Assembly: GCF_014805625.2 (NCBI RefSeq)
Contig: NW_023998417.1
Location: 5,729,722 to 5,793,721 of the forward strand
Direction of reading: 5' to 3'
Length of the DNA stretch: 64,000 nucleotides
From: Glossina fuscipes
Taxonomy: Eukaryota; Arthropoda; Insecta; Diptera; Glossinidae
The position numbers and the translations under genes were made by a program. The notes beneath the pieces were generated by a model, which saw only the letters and a program-made list of their open reading frames with translations, was not told the DNA's origin and searched no databases. Position 1 is the stretch's first letter. Every line of letters begins with the position of its first letter. Below, in pieces: positions 38,336 to 51,395 of this stretch.

Positions 38336-40594
38336 CATATCTATTGATTTGGCATGCACAAGCTAGGCTGCGGTATCTCTTTATCTCCTGCTCTTTCCTC
38401 ACTTTTTTGTAGATGTCACGGTGTTACTGAGAGGATCTTACCTGAAAACTTGGTCATATTAAATATTTTAGTAGAATTTTCTTTGCATAGAGCAGAGCAA
38501 AATCGCTTATCTTAAGCTTAGGACAACATAAGAAAAAGACCAGATAAGCGATACGTGTCGGCAGTTTATTGAAAACCTTATCCAAATTATGCTTAGACTT
38601 ACCGAAGGGCACGCTGCCAAAATGACAAGCTTCGCTCCGATAAGTGCTCTGCAGGCAAATGTTTCAAAATATATGAATATAAAACGGACATAATCCTTTC
38701 AAGAAACGTTCCTATCATTTAAATGTAAAGACAGACGCAAACTTAGTCTGACTTAGTCTGAATTACATAATAAATTTTTTCTTTATTTCTTTTATTTAGC
38801 AATAAATTTACTTTTCCTCAAACATTCTTTACGGCCTTGTCATGCAAAACATATAAAATAAAAGTATTAAGTCAGGCTTTGAATAATTCGATTCAATTCC
38901 CATATTGTGGATTGAAGCGCTTAGTTTAATCATTTGTTTATGATCACGATTAAAAAGTGAGAGTGCATCGCTTCTATTATTTCTTATTACGCAACGCTTG
39001 TTTTTATTTATTAATATAAAATCACTTGCGACCATTTATTAGAGTGAAATACGTACATTAGAGTAACGTAAGATTGTCAACCCGTTTACTATACCATACT
39101 CAATCCCTGAACATGGATTGTGGGGACTCTTTAAACTACAAGAAAAAGTTTTGAAAACTGAAATACCAAATTACTATGATAATCTATCTATAGTTGTTAT
39201 CCGGTTAAAAATTCAAAAGTCTATTACATTACCATCACTATCTCGAGGCGTACGATCGGTTTTGAATTCAATTAATTGAAATAAAGCCGAAAAATTTCGG
39301 CTGGGGTTATGACCCAACCATTAATAATAAAATTAATCGGCTAAATGCCTAAATTTTCTTAAACTAGTTGGTATTCAAGTTTGTTCCTAAAGCAAGTAAT
39401 CGCTTAATTGTTAATAAATATTAACCCTAATGATTACACTAATGTTAAGATAAAAGTAAGAAGACGAACGAGGGCTGTTGATGTGCTATAGCACGTAGGT
39501 AGAGAATAGTAGAGTGTTTCAACAAAGTGCGATTAACGCTAGGGAAACCTAAGAGCAAGAAATCAAGAGTTAGCTAAGTCCATTGAAGCCTTGCCTTCTA
39601 CAAAGAGTCGTCCTTTTATCTTTGTTTCCCATCTCTGTCGATTCCTTAAGCGAATGTAGAAAACAATATATTCGCCTGTATTCGCAATCTTCGGGTTTAC
39701 ACTTTTATCTGCCTTTGAATATCGAAAAAAATAAAAATAAATTTCCTCAACACATTGAGATGAGAAAAGACGTATGCGTTAATTCATTCATTGCTCGCTT
39801 AACACATAAAGTTTACCTTTGACTTGGCAAAGCCGAAAGTTTTTTTTTTAAGGTAGGTCAGGTTTTAACAATGTAATCGGGAAAATTATCTTTTTTTTTT
39901 TTTATATATTTCATTTACAACCACAAAGCATTCAAAGAAATGATTTATATATTAATAAAAATTTTTTATTTTTATTCGCTCAAGTCGGAACAAAAAAAAA
40001 AAAATTTTAAATAAATCATAAATTTTTTTTTGTTTTTTTTTTTTTTTTTGTTATTTTTAACATAGTGACAGTCATAGTGAAACCGGAAATTTTTCTATAC
40101 AAATATAATTTCTTAAGCATATTTGGTTGAAATGTTCGAATGAAATCAATGTTAATTAATTATTAAATTTGTTATCATATTGCATATGTATGCGTATGTA
40201 TATCAAAATATTCTTTTTTATATATAAAAATTCTCAATAATATTTTCATATGATAAAATATGGTAATTGAAAGGTTACGCATTGTTTTGCTTTTAGCTTT
40301 TTGGGATGCGTAAATAAAACACTAGCACATGAATATTGAATAAATTGAATTAATTTGACACGTTACGCTCGCTTCTCGCTTTTTTTTTTTTTTTTTGAAC
40401 ATTAAATAAGTGCTTACGTTTTTGTCAATCGCTCGCTTTGCCGTAGGAGGAGCAGATAAAATGCTTAAAAAAAAAAAAACAAAACAAAAAAAAAAATTCT
40501 GTAAAACGTGAATACATTTTTCTGGTAGCGACGTGATTAGCTTATTAAAGCCGGCAAATCCTTAGAACTAAGAAACAGCCAAAACATATGGATA

Positions 40595-40596
<2 letters not shown>

Positions 40597-40634
<38 letters not shown>
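40597..40634. repeat. (TA)n microsatellite
   Basis: Uninterrupted AT tract of about 18 units. Confidence 0.95.
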
Positions 40635-40637
<3 letters not shown>

Positions 40638-42599
40638 TGAGCACATCAACAATAAACGTAAAATTATTTTACTTTAAACACGTTCCCCTTATAATGTGAC
40701 GTAGATTAAAAAAAAAAAAATTACTCTTTGCTTTTGCTTTAATATAATTATTGTCTTTTACAGGAGTAATTTACTTTGTTATTTAATTATGATTAATTTG
40801 GTGTGTTTTCCCTTCGACATACGACATTAATTATTGAATTTATTTGATTGGCAATTCATTAAAAGTATACTTCGTGACTTACAAATGAATCTCGGTTACA
40901 GGTCATTTTAATTCCAAATAATTAATTATAGTTTAAATTGCAAGCATATCAATTTTCAATCATATTTTTTTAACTCTGCACCTTGGTATTTTGTAGCGAA
41001 AGTTAAGGCTAAATAGGGAATTGACGTACGAATTAAATATGATAAGTTTGGATCACATAGGTCTATTCTTCATATCTCTCTCTTAAAAAAAAGACAACAA
41101 GGTACAATTTTTAGCATTTCATGATGAAAGTGAATTAAAGGATATTAGGCGAATATGTGTGTGTAGGGTCAATGAATCTGTTTTTCCCTCAAAAGTGCTG
41201 GTATAGAGAACAAAAATGCCTGACCAACTCGCTATATACAAAGCATTCGTAATACAACATTTTGATAAGCAGACAACAAATCTTTTATGATGCAGTCCTA
41301 CTTACAATTTAACAATGTATCACACACACAATCCATATAAATATTATTAAAAAACTTCTAAACGATAATTAATTTGCATAAAAAACGCATAGAAAAACGA
41401 AACAAAGAACGGCCATTTTGTTTTTTGAATTTCTGGACATTATTGACCGATGTACCTACCACAATTGATAATAATGTGTTCAATATAAATATTGATTTTA
41501 ATTCAATTATTTATCCTTATGATATAGTGGTTGTTTACGAAAATTTCAATCCCGTCTACATATAAACCTTTCTGATCGCCATTGCGTTCGCACGTGCTTC
41601 GCGGTGTTTGGTAAAAAAAAAGAAAATAAGAAAACAAAAAAAAACTGGGCACAACATTTTCACTAATTATTTATGTGCTAGAACGTAAATTATTAAAAGA
41701 TCTTTGAGCTTTTTTTTTATGTAACCCAAACGAATCGAATTTTCTTTAAGAATTTCACTTTGGTGATTAACCCACGAATATGGATGTTAAGCTCAGTTCT
41801 GAGTTCTTGACAGCGGTATATGGACATGTTTAGCTTAATAAGTCTTTGCCTTGTGCTTGTCTAACAAGAAGATTGCTTGTGTGTTACAAAATGGAATGAC
41901 AATATTAGTATACTTTCTAACTGCACTTAAATGTTAATGTGTACTTGCAAGTTCATCAAGTCATGCCTAATGGTGGGCTTATTTAAAAAGTTTCAACAAA
42001 TTGCTTAATTAAATTATCATAATTACTTATTATTATAAAAGTTATCTAACGGATTAATTGCGTGTGGGGATTTTCATTTCACAACACATTGAATAAAACC
42101 CAAAACTAGTTTTCAAGATCAAATAAATATTGGATCACAGAAATATTACTTATTATTGTTATTGTTATATTTCTTTTTTTCTTTTTTTTTTTTTGTTCAA
42201 AACTTCTTTATAAAGCAAAAATTTAAATAAAAAAAATATTTTAGAAAATATGAGAAAAACAAAATATTTCTTCTATAAGCAAATAATTCCGTAAACAGAT
42301 ACAAACATGAGTGTATGTGTGCATGTATGACATAAAAACACCAATATTTTTTTTTTTTTTTTTTTTTTTAAATGCGTTCATCATCAAATATGAGCGAACA
42401 AAATTTTAACAAAACGCTACATAAATATGCAAAAGTAAATGTAATCGTCAACATAGGCTTGTGTTACAAGTACCTTAACGACACTTCTTCAATTGTGATG
42501 GTCGTTAATTTTGTTTGAATAGAAGGAGAACGCGAAAAAAAAAGAAAAAAGCGCAATCTGATGATCTTTAAAATTTGACTATAAAGATGGAATTAAATG

Positions 42600-42705
42600 T
42601 AAATTTGTAATACCAAGCCTCAAGGCGATTTTTGCAAACCTTGCCAAGTGTGTGCTTAAGTTAAAGTCAATAACACCATTTAAACTAATATTTTCTTATT
42701 TATTT
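42600..42705 (+). mobile_element. Partial relative of dispersed repeat copy C
   Basis: TTGCCAAGTGTGTGCTTAAG followed by TTAAAGTCAATAACACCATT parallels TTGCAATGTGTTTGCCAAAT and TTTAAAGTCGATAGCATCAT at 30075-30125. Only about 100 bp is recognisable before an A/T-rich run. Confidence 0.4.
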
Positions 42706-44245
42706 ATTTTTTTTTTTTTTTTAAATGTTTGTACGTTTGTATGTTGAAGTAGTATCCACCCAAAGATTGATTGATCTTTGGAATATTCGGATGATATCGT
42801 TTAGCTTTCTTACCATATAATTAAAATACAAGATTTCTGGATTGACCTATCAAGTTAATCTAATTACCTTTCGTTCGAATCAATTCTTTTACACGTTCGC
42901 AATTAACTAATAGACAAAAGATTTTTCTAAATGCGAGGAAATGATTGTACATTCAAGGTTACGTTAACACTGTCATCGCTTACTTATTTGTTTTATAGGC
43001 TGTAGATGATTGGCTTTTTCCAAGAAAAAAAAAACAAAAAAACTTGTTTTATCATATATAACTATGATATTTAATTATTATTTACAAAAGATCACAGAGA
43101 TTTAGGATATAATTACCTTAGGTAATAGCGAATGTTAGTCGGTGTTAACAAGTGGAAACTTTTTTAATTATCAACGGAAGCAGGAAGTTTGCCCCTAAAT
43201 AGTTTTGCAGGGCAGACAACAACCAGAAAGAGCCATCAGAAATAGGCATAAATTGCATTCTTGCTTGAACTACTCAAAATTCCAAAAATTCTATCGCTAT
43301 CTCTTTCACCTCTTTTTCTGTACGTCTGTTCGTCCGCCTAGTCGAAGTTTACGGTTACAAAAACTACCATAAAAGATTAAAACCTGGCTTCTTCCCTTCA
43401 ATGGCCGTGAAAATGAAGTAGAAAAACGAATAGATTCATTCGTAACAGATAAATATATCGACGACTTCTATGACGAATATCCAAGATGTACGAGCATTTC
43501 AAAGTTCATCACCAAAGTAGAGATGATCTACTTACAATAATCACGAGTTGTGTCTTATAACTTTTAGCCGGTGACGATCTAAAACTTGACGTACCGAATT
43601 TCTACCATCAGTTAGAAATTTATTGCGACAACGATTGTGATCGATCGACCTATGCGTCCACAATTAATTCATTTTTGGCAGGGTTCAAAAATTAGCCCTA
43701 AAAGGCAGATGTTCCAATTATGCCTCCGAGAAAAATGGTTTCTCCTCCACTTTACTATTTTAATCTTTAATAGATCTGTGCACTAATACTACTATAATAA
43801 AAATATGAATATTATTGGAAAAGCAAAGCGAATGGAAAGGAAAAACGCCAAATTTTTGGCTGAAAGCAAACTCTACGGTTTCATTTTCACACTTCACGTT
43901 TCAAATAATAAAAAAAAAAATATTTCTGACGAACATAATTTCCTCACTAGTTTTTTAATGCATTTTAATAATAACAACAATAAAAAGAGAAGAGGATCGA
44001 GTCAATGAAATGTTGAATATTTACTTCAACAACACTAGAGTTGATTTAGATAGGAACCAAAGTACGACTTAATTGCGTTTAACTGAACACCTTTGAAAGC
44101 CTTAAATGTTGAAACAGCTGAAACTTGCACCCTACGAACATCAATGTCTAAGCTACGAATGTGAATAATTTCGGATGAAATGAACACTTGATGGTTGTTT
44201 TACAAAGCTGTGAATTTCAACACAGAGAAATTATTACCACGCCTC

Positions 44246-44346
44246 GTATATATATATACAAGAGTATATATATATATATATATATAAGAGTATATATATA
44301 TATACAAGAGTATATATATACATACAAGAGTATATATATATATATG
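44246..44346. repeat. CAAGAG/(TA)n minisatellite
   Basis: Four TA blocks punctuated by ACAAGAGTAT or ATAAGAGTAT, giving a repeat unit of roughly 22-30 bp. Both strands stay open over it as Tyr-Ile repeats, which is an artefact. Confidence 0.9.
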
Positions 44347-47180
44347 TTTGTAACTATATATAGCATCCAGAGTTTCTTTGAAAAAATTTGCAGTTTTGCA
44401 ACAACAAGCGTTAAGTGTCTCTCAAACGCAGTTTCACTTATCAAAGTTAACGGTATCTTAATATCGTTAAGTAGAATAAATCAAATAGTAAATCAATGTA
44501 AATATCACCGGCAGGATTGAACTATGTTTAGATTAGAAATTAATCGGAAATTTATTAATTTATTTATTTTTATCTGGAGAAAAGTAAGCATTTCTATTGA
44601 AAGCAAAAAATAGTAAATATTTAAACGCATACGAAAAAGCATTAAATGTCGTGGAATAAATGAAAAAAAACTCTAGTTTAACTAGTCATATGAACAGTTA
44701 GTTGTAGTATAGAAATAAAGCAAATACTGAACAATAAAATCAAGTATTAGCTAAGCAGTAAGGATGAATCTTTGATTCTAGATATTCTAGAAAATAATAT
44801 ATATATGTCTATATACACCTCGGATAATATACTTGCACCCACCAATGCATAAAAATATTTATCTGACTGTCCGCCTGTCCGCTTGATGAAAGGAAAATTA
44901 GCATAAGCTACTTATCTAAGCTGCGTCTTATCTTTCCCTTTTTTTATTGAGTTATAATAAATGCTTGAAATGCTTAAAAAACTCTTTACAAGTTGTTTTA
45001 AAATTATTACAAATATAAGGAATCAGTCCTTATATTATGTTAGGCATATTGTACTGGTATTTCCCATTACAGTTTATCAGATGCGAAAGGTACACAAGAT
45101 GGTATCGATCCATTACTTGCAGAAAACTTCGTGCACGTTGAGATGATATATATATATATATATATTGTTGTCTACCGTAGTATAATAATTGTAATTGCCC
45201 GAAATACGGCTTATAAATGTTCAAAGGCAGTCCGTTTATTCTTAACTGATCTGATTTAATCGCCTTACGGCATATTGTTGAAGTTTTCATGTACAGCGTT
45301 TTGAAATCATAATCGCTAATCACATTGATGAGAAATATAAATTCTTGATGAAAATTTTGATACACTTGATAAGCTTATTGCATGGTAATGTGATTGATCC
45401 GCCAATTAATATCTAAGCACTTAACATATGAACATAATAATAATTGCAATATGTTTTAATAACTTATTAATGTGTTTAAAAATGGACCTCATTACTTTTA
45501 AAGCAAATTTAAATATAAATAAAGAAAAATAAAAAAAAAAATAAAAAAAAAACCTTTTTTAAATAACTTAATCAAAGTTAATGATTACCTATCTACTACT
45601 AAACTACTAAGTATTTATGCTCACATACCAGTCACTGTCTGTCTGTCAGTTTGTAAAAAGCATGCGATCTAAATTGTCCTATAGTATTAAACCCCTGATT
45701 GCTTAACCAATCTATAGTAATTTTTGGATTTCTTTTTTAAAGCAAAAAAAAAATCTGTTGAAAAAACTTAAAGAAAGAAAAAAAAAAAACCAAACTGGTT
45801 TATGGTTTACAATGCTTATTGAAAGGGCCAAAGGTGTTATTATCAACATATGTATTAACATAAATCCATATGTCCGCACGCTTTTAACAATGCCTAGCTC
45901 AAGACAAGTGCAACGGAACGACAATAACTATAAACCTGCTGTAGTTTGAGTTTTTCCAACTGGTTTAAGCTGAAATGCTTACGCAGCGAAAACGAAAAAA
46001 AAAAAATATATATATATATTCTGGAGTAATACGTTACTCTAAACTATAAGAGCATCATTTTTTTTTTTTTTTGCTTTTATTTCCCTTATATTCATATTGT
46101 GCAACACAACAATCAAGTTATTGACTTTCGGGTTTTCTTTCTTTCATGAATTCACTCATAGCTAATTATATAATTATAAGAATAGCTTAACCTTGACTAA
46201 AAGGTAAGTTGCTTCAACTTACACTCATACTGATAAATTGAAATTAGTTAAGCATAATTATAATGTTTAAAGCGTAATAAGATAATCAATAAGGGAATAG
46301 CTACAAATGAATTACATAAAAGCAAATAGATAACTTACTCCTGTACTTACATTACATTAGTATTCGGACCTTATCTGATAAAATATATCTGCGAAAATCA
46401 TTCAACTTTTTGCTTGCATATATGTGGACTTTTCTGTAAATCGATTTAAGCTATTTTTAGAAAGACTTTGAAATGGAATTCATATCCAGAAGAATTATGA
46501 TTGAATGTGAGCTGGATATTATGGTAACGTTCTAGTATGTTAACGAAAATATTGTAAGAAACTTTATGATCATCTTTCTTTCCTCCGGTTACCGCTCTAT
46601 CCTCAAGAACCAAAGCTTTCGTCATTTTCGTGGAAAAGCTACGGTCGATTCATCTCTTCTCTGTTCTCTTAGAAAGTAGAAGAAATTCGACTTTTTAGAA
46701 AATTCAGTCACGTCTGCTCTACATAAGTCGAGTCTTCGGATAAAAATGTGCCACATAAGAATAAAGAAAGTTCTCTTGTCTGTAGTAATAGCACCCAGTA
46801 CAGCGGTTGACCTTTCTTTTTATCCAAACCTACTCTGCCGTTATTATAAATTATATTTAAATTAATTAATTATTAATAGAATTAGAACAAACGACATTTT
46901 CCGCTTAAATTTTTTCTACCGTTTTTGCTCGTTTTGACCCGTAAATTTTTTCGGAATTATTAGGGTTATAAGAGTGAGGAGAGAAAGCGAAAATTTGTGG
47001 AAAAAATTGCTCTGGTTCCCCCACAAGCACATTCACAATAGTTCAGAAACTCAGGCCACCTCCGGGGAACATTCAACATTTCATTTTCATATTTTCCTCT
47101 ATGACTTAACTATCATCATATTAATTACATTATAATTACATTTAATTATAGATTTTCATAGCAGAAGAAGTGTATTCACA

Positions 47181-48367
47181 ATGTCTGCCAGTATAGTCTC
47201 CCTGAGAATGAATACGTCCACCGCTATGGTGGATCGTATGGTGAATTTTTTTGTAGAACATGAAGATTTGCGTACAAAAAGTTGGTTTCTATCCAACTCT
47301 CCGGGACCGCTATTCATGATATTAGTCGCATATTTATATTTTTGCTTATCAGCGGGTCCACGATATATGCGTGATCGTAAACCGTACGAATTGAAAACCA
47401 CCTTACTGGTGTACAATGCTTTACAAGTCGTATTTAGTTGGATATTACTGTACGAGGTAAGTCATAAATAAGGCAATGAAAATATGTATAAAAAAAAAAA
47501 AAAAAAAAAAAATGAAAAATTTTAATAAATTTTCAAAGGGCTACAAAGGCGGTTGGGACGGTTATTATAATTTTAAATGTCAACCAGTTAGTTATACAAC
47601 AGATCCACGAGCTATGAGAGTAAGTTCCCTATTCCGTATTAAATTCAACGTACACGACACGCACACGAACAGTTTTCAATTTCACATTTTGTAGATGGCT
47701 CGGGCAGTTTGGCTATATTATATCGCCAAGTTAACGGAATTACTGGACACCGTATTCTTTGTGCTGCGTAAAAAAGAACGTCAGGTTTCATTCCTCCATC
47801 TATATCATCATACAATGATGCCGATTTGTGCCTTTATCGGTGTTAAGTACTTTGCAGGTATGTTTCGAAAGCTTTATGCGACGATAATCGTCACTAATAG
47901 TGTTCTACTTGAATAGGTGGTCATGTTACTTTATTAGGTTTCATCAATTCCTTTATACACATTATAATGTATACATATTATCTGTTGGCTGCTTTGGGTC
48001 CCCAAGTTCAAAAGTATTTATGGTGGAAAAAGTATTTAACAATTATGCAAATTGTAAGCAATATTTAAATTTTATAACAAAAAGTTATTTATTAAAAAAA
48101 AAAAGAAAAGAAAATTACTTTACTTTTCTTCTTTTTTTTTTGTTTTTTTTGTTTTTGCTTCAGATACAATTTTTAATCATTTTTGTTCATACGGGCCAAT
48201 TGCAATTTCAACCCAACTGTAATATATCAAAATTTATAGCCGGTTTATTAACATTCAATGCGGCTTTATTCACCTACATGTTCAGCTCCTTTTACGTAAG
48301 AAACTATATGAAGAATAAATTTCAACGTAATACCTCCGATCAAGCAATTACGACTAAAACAAAATAA
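47181..48367 (+). CDS. ELOVL-family very long chain fatty acid elongase (canonical)
   Basis: Predicted endoplasmic reticulum fatty acid elongase condensing enzyme. Five coding exons: 47181-47456, 47539-47619, 47695-47857, 47917-48053 and 48164-48367, all GT/AG and in frame (phases 0, 0, 1, 0), giving 286 residues, typical for the family. Visible landmarks are [26 protein letters not shown], the intact [16 protein letters not shown] loop, [15 protein letters not shown], the histidine box HLYHH at residues 154-158, then [17 protein letters not shown] and [13 protein letters not shown]. Hydrophobic segments are consistent with seven membrane passes, and the C-terminal tail is Lys-rich. The start ATG lies 29 bp after a likely UTR acceptor at 47151. 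It resembles the Drosophila sit/CG5278-type elongases, but I cannot name the orthologue with confidence. Confidence 0.95.
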
Positions 48368-51008
48368 GATGATGGCATTAAATTAAATTAATTAGCAATT
48401 AATTTCTTTATATATATGCATAACATACAATATCAAATCATATTATATTATATATAATAATATTAATTAGTAATATCAGGCTTTAGAGTATAGAGAGAAA
48501 ATGTATAATAATTTAATTAAAGATAAGAATTTTCACAAATTTCAGTTTTATATAATTAGATGGATGTGTGTTCGTTTGCACTAAGCACACAGCATTTTGA
48601 TTATATTTTGTATTAATTTTTCATATAAATATTGCATTAATCACTGCGAAAGGGTCCATAAATGTATTAATAGATATTTCGGGAAATACTTGTTTAGAAG
48701 TAAATCTCTTGTTCTGTACGTGTAAGATAAACTCAATCAAATTGTATTCTTTCTCTTATCTCGAACGTGAAAAGTTTGGTTTGCATGATGAAAAGAGACA
48801 ATAAAAACGATAATAAAAAAGATAACAAAAAAAGATTTAACCGATCTGTGTTCTTATGTTATGTTCTCACATTTTTAATGATAGGATCTTTTCGCAGAAA
48901 CCTCTCATTCTCTATTGCTAGCGGTGAAGGTACGTCGGAACAATTGTTTGTTCTTTCCACTATTTATCAGATATGTAAATACGAAACCGGAATTTGCCCC
49001 AAAATGACATACAAAAGTGAGTTGAGTTTGATAACCCTAGGCATAAATATTCACAATTAGATCCACGTGTACCGTTCATATCTATAGCAAGAACAAACCA
49101 CTATAGCAAGAAGGCTATACGTTCTGTTGATAGGATCAACCGGTAGGAAGTGATTCTACCGAAAAAATAATGGATTTCTTTTTCTCCAACATAATATAAT
49201 ATGCTTGAACGATGCGCTGCTCCAAAAACAAGCGGAATATTAAAAAAGGCGTCACAAGAGTATTTTTTTATATGTGATCCGTCCATTCATCCACATTACG
49301 AAAGCGGTGAGGAATACACTCGAAATACTCAACATAGTAGCGCTAGTCCATGCGGCTTACTCGAATCCTTCCCAACGCTTTGATTCGTACGATGATAGGG
49401 AAAAACCACTCAATGAATATTTCGAGACAAAAGAGAAAGTATTTTTTTAACGATGGTCAACAATCCGAATTTTCCGAATATTTTTTTTGTATTATTATTA
49501 TTATAAATAACGTAGCCAGAGAAATAAATTCTAAAACCACAATCGCATTTGAGAGTCGAACCCACGTCCAATGAACCGTTAATCGAGATCCTATTTGCCT
49601 ATTCGCCCACTGCGGAGGATATTTTTTCTTTTTTAACTTCTACGCAATGGCCGGTATTTTCTGTACAAGAATTCCTCTTTACGTAGCTGTTAACAATAAA
49701 ATCGTAGACTTACGCAGAAACTATGTTTCCATGCCATGCATTCACATTTCTTATCAAAAATCGTACACTTTTACATGCAGTCTTGACAAAAATTCAAACT
49801 TCAATTTTTGTTTTCAATCCTTTGTCCAATCACGAGCGCGTATTCATTCAGTCATGCGAATACATATACGAACAGATAAAGTTTGTCTCTAGAAAGCTGT
49901 CCTAAGAACCGCGAGAATACATCCTTTTAAGGGATATCAGAAAATCAAGCTGCATTGGGTGAATTTTAAAAACATTCAAATGAAAATTTTATAAAATATT
50001 ATTTAAGTGTTGCTCTTTTATGAGCTTAAAGGTTTGAGTATAATAACTTAATACTAATACGTTTACTTACCTTTCGAAGCGCATGGAAATTAGGCACGAC
50101 GAAAGTTCTCTAAGTTTACTAGTCAGAAAAGAGATTTGAATTTTCAAAATTGAATCAAGATTCATTCACTCCACTGTATTTATTAGCCGATTTGACGAAA
50201 GAATAATTAATTAAAAAATTTGTCTCTTTATATATAAAATAGAAAAGGTAATCAGCTGTCATCAAGAGATCTTTCCATTAAAAAAAATGTCTACTTTTAG
50301 TGCATTCAAGACTTTACGGCAGAAGCACTCTCGCCTAAGTCAATTAAGTTATAGTTCTCATTGTTGTGTTTCCACAATTTTCGGATGGAATCAGCGATAT
50401 CGAGGTTTGTCCTGCAACTTCCTGTATATTAAGTATTCGAAAATGCCGTGACGTTCCCTATGAAGTATTCAAGTATAGTTTAGATAACAACTGCTTCAAG
50501 TCATTGATGGCATTCAGAAGCTTATGAACGAACGATACGTCTAACATAATTCGTCTGCTTTCTCGGCGCTAAATGATTTCTATATGGTAGAAGGTGGATA
50601 TTAAAACCCCAGAGCCTAACGCGAAAGCAGAATTGTAGAGATTGTTTTTGTACGGACTCAATTGATTTCAATTTGTTTGCACTATAGATCATGTTGTGGA
50701 ATGTTCCTCGAGAATTAAGAAATTGGATTTACGCGTCAAATTAATAATCATAAACTATTACTTCCCAGTAATTATTATATCGCGTGGGTTAAACTACTTT
50801 CTAATAATTTCGATAAAGAAAATTTTGCCAACGAAATATTTCATCTTACACGTATATAATGTTTTTGATGGAATACAAATCGTATAAAAATGAAATTAAA
50901 ACGAATTGTTTCAAACGTATTTCGCGGACACACACAAAAGTGATTTCACGAAACAAATAAAGATACTTGCCAGTAAGAGCAGGCATAATGGAATAGAAAT
51001 GCCGACAT
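48368..51008. other. Intergenic region between elongase and Snx3
   Basis: The start should be 3' UTR of the elongase, but the many A/T runs prevent choosing a poly(A) site. No supported gene. A tRNA-derived SINE copy lies at 49477-49628. Open frames on both strands in 48767-49905 show no domain, no codon bias and overlap each other. Confidence 0.55.
49477..49628 (-). mobile_element. tRNA-derived SINE with target-site duplication
   Basis: Read on the minus strand: a tRNA-like head (GCAGTGGGCGAATAGGCAAA, then a B box GTGGGTTCGACTC), a short body ending GAATTTATTTCTCTGGCTAC, and an ATA/AAT triplet tail. The flanks GAATATTTTTTTT (from 49477) and GGATATTTTTTCT (ending about 49628) look like an imperfect 13-bp target duplication. 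The body matches the copy at 57001 closely around AGCCAGAGAAATAAATTCTA. Confidence 0.7.
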
Positions 51009-51009
51009 A

Positions 51010-51395
51010 TGGCAACACTAAAGCGAAGCAAAAGTGAAAAGAGATTGGAAAAGAATTTCACATTTCGGAATTATCAAAAGAAAAGAGTAACATTATTACG
51101 GACGAGGAAAATTTTTAAAAAACATTTATTTAATTTGAAATTGATTTTCTATAAAACGTTTAGATTGCAAAACTTTCTTCGTATTCAAATAAAAGTGGAA
51201 ATAGAACAGGGCGTTAATTGGAAAAATTATTTAATGAAATTTCTGGAAAAATCCCGCATAAATCCTTTGATAATTAAGACGGCTGAAGTAGAAGGCTGAA
51301 AGAAGGCCTTTAAAATACATAATCAATTAAAACAAATTGTGCGTTGGTTCTCTAAAAAAAAAAACACAACAGAGCAATAAGAAAAACAAAACGCA
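51010..51395 (+). promoter_or_regulatory. Probable Snx3 promoter motif and 5' UTR
   Basis: TGGCAACACT at 51010-51019 resembles a motif also found upstream of AdipoR. A 96-codon frame from 51009 to 51299 precedes the Snx3 start. It is Lys/Arg/Phe-rich with no recognisable domain, so it is probably non-coding leader sequence or, less likely, an upstream ORF. The Snx3 ATG at 51396 follows CAAAACGCA, an acceptable fly context. Confidence 0.35.

Larger units (their letters stand above)
28137..47151. other. Second gene desert, repeats only
   Basis: About 19 kb between AdipoR and the second elongase without a supported gene. The first kilobase is probably AdipoR 3' UTR and contains several AATAAA sites (for example near 28447). 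The remainder holds SINE-like segments, several dispersed-repeat copies and microsatellites listed separately. A motif around AGATCTATGTGATCCAAATT occurs at about 32566 and 32649, and an inverted relative is near 41049-41070. I saw no reading frame with transposase or reverse-transcriptase motifs. Confidence 0.55.

Noticed and set aside
44188..44520. Tyr-Ile-rich frames on both strands
   Set aside because: Produced by translation of the CAAGAG/(TA)n minisatellite.
48767..49060. 97-codon frame downstream of the second elongase
   Set aside because: Low-complexity Lys/Asn start, no domain, ordinary desert composition; likely chance.
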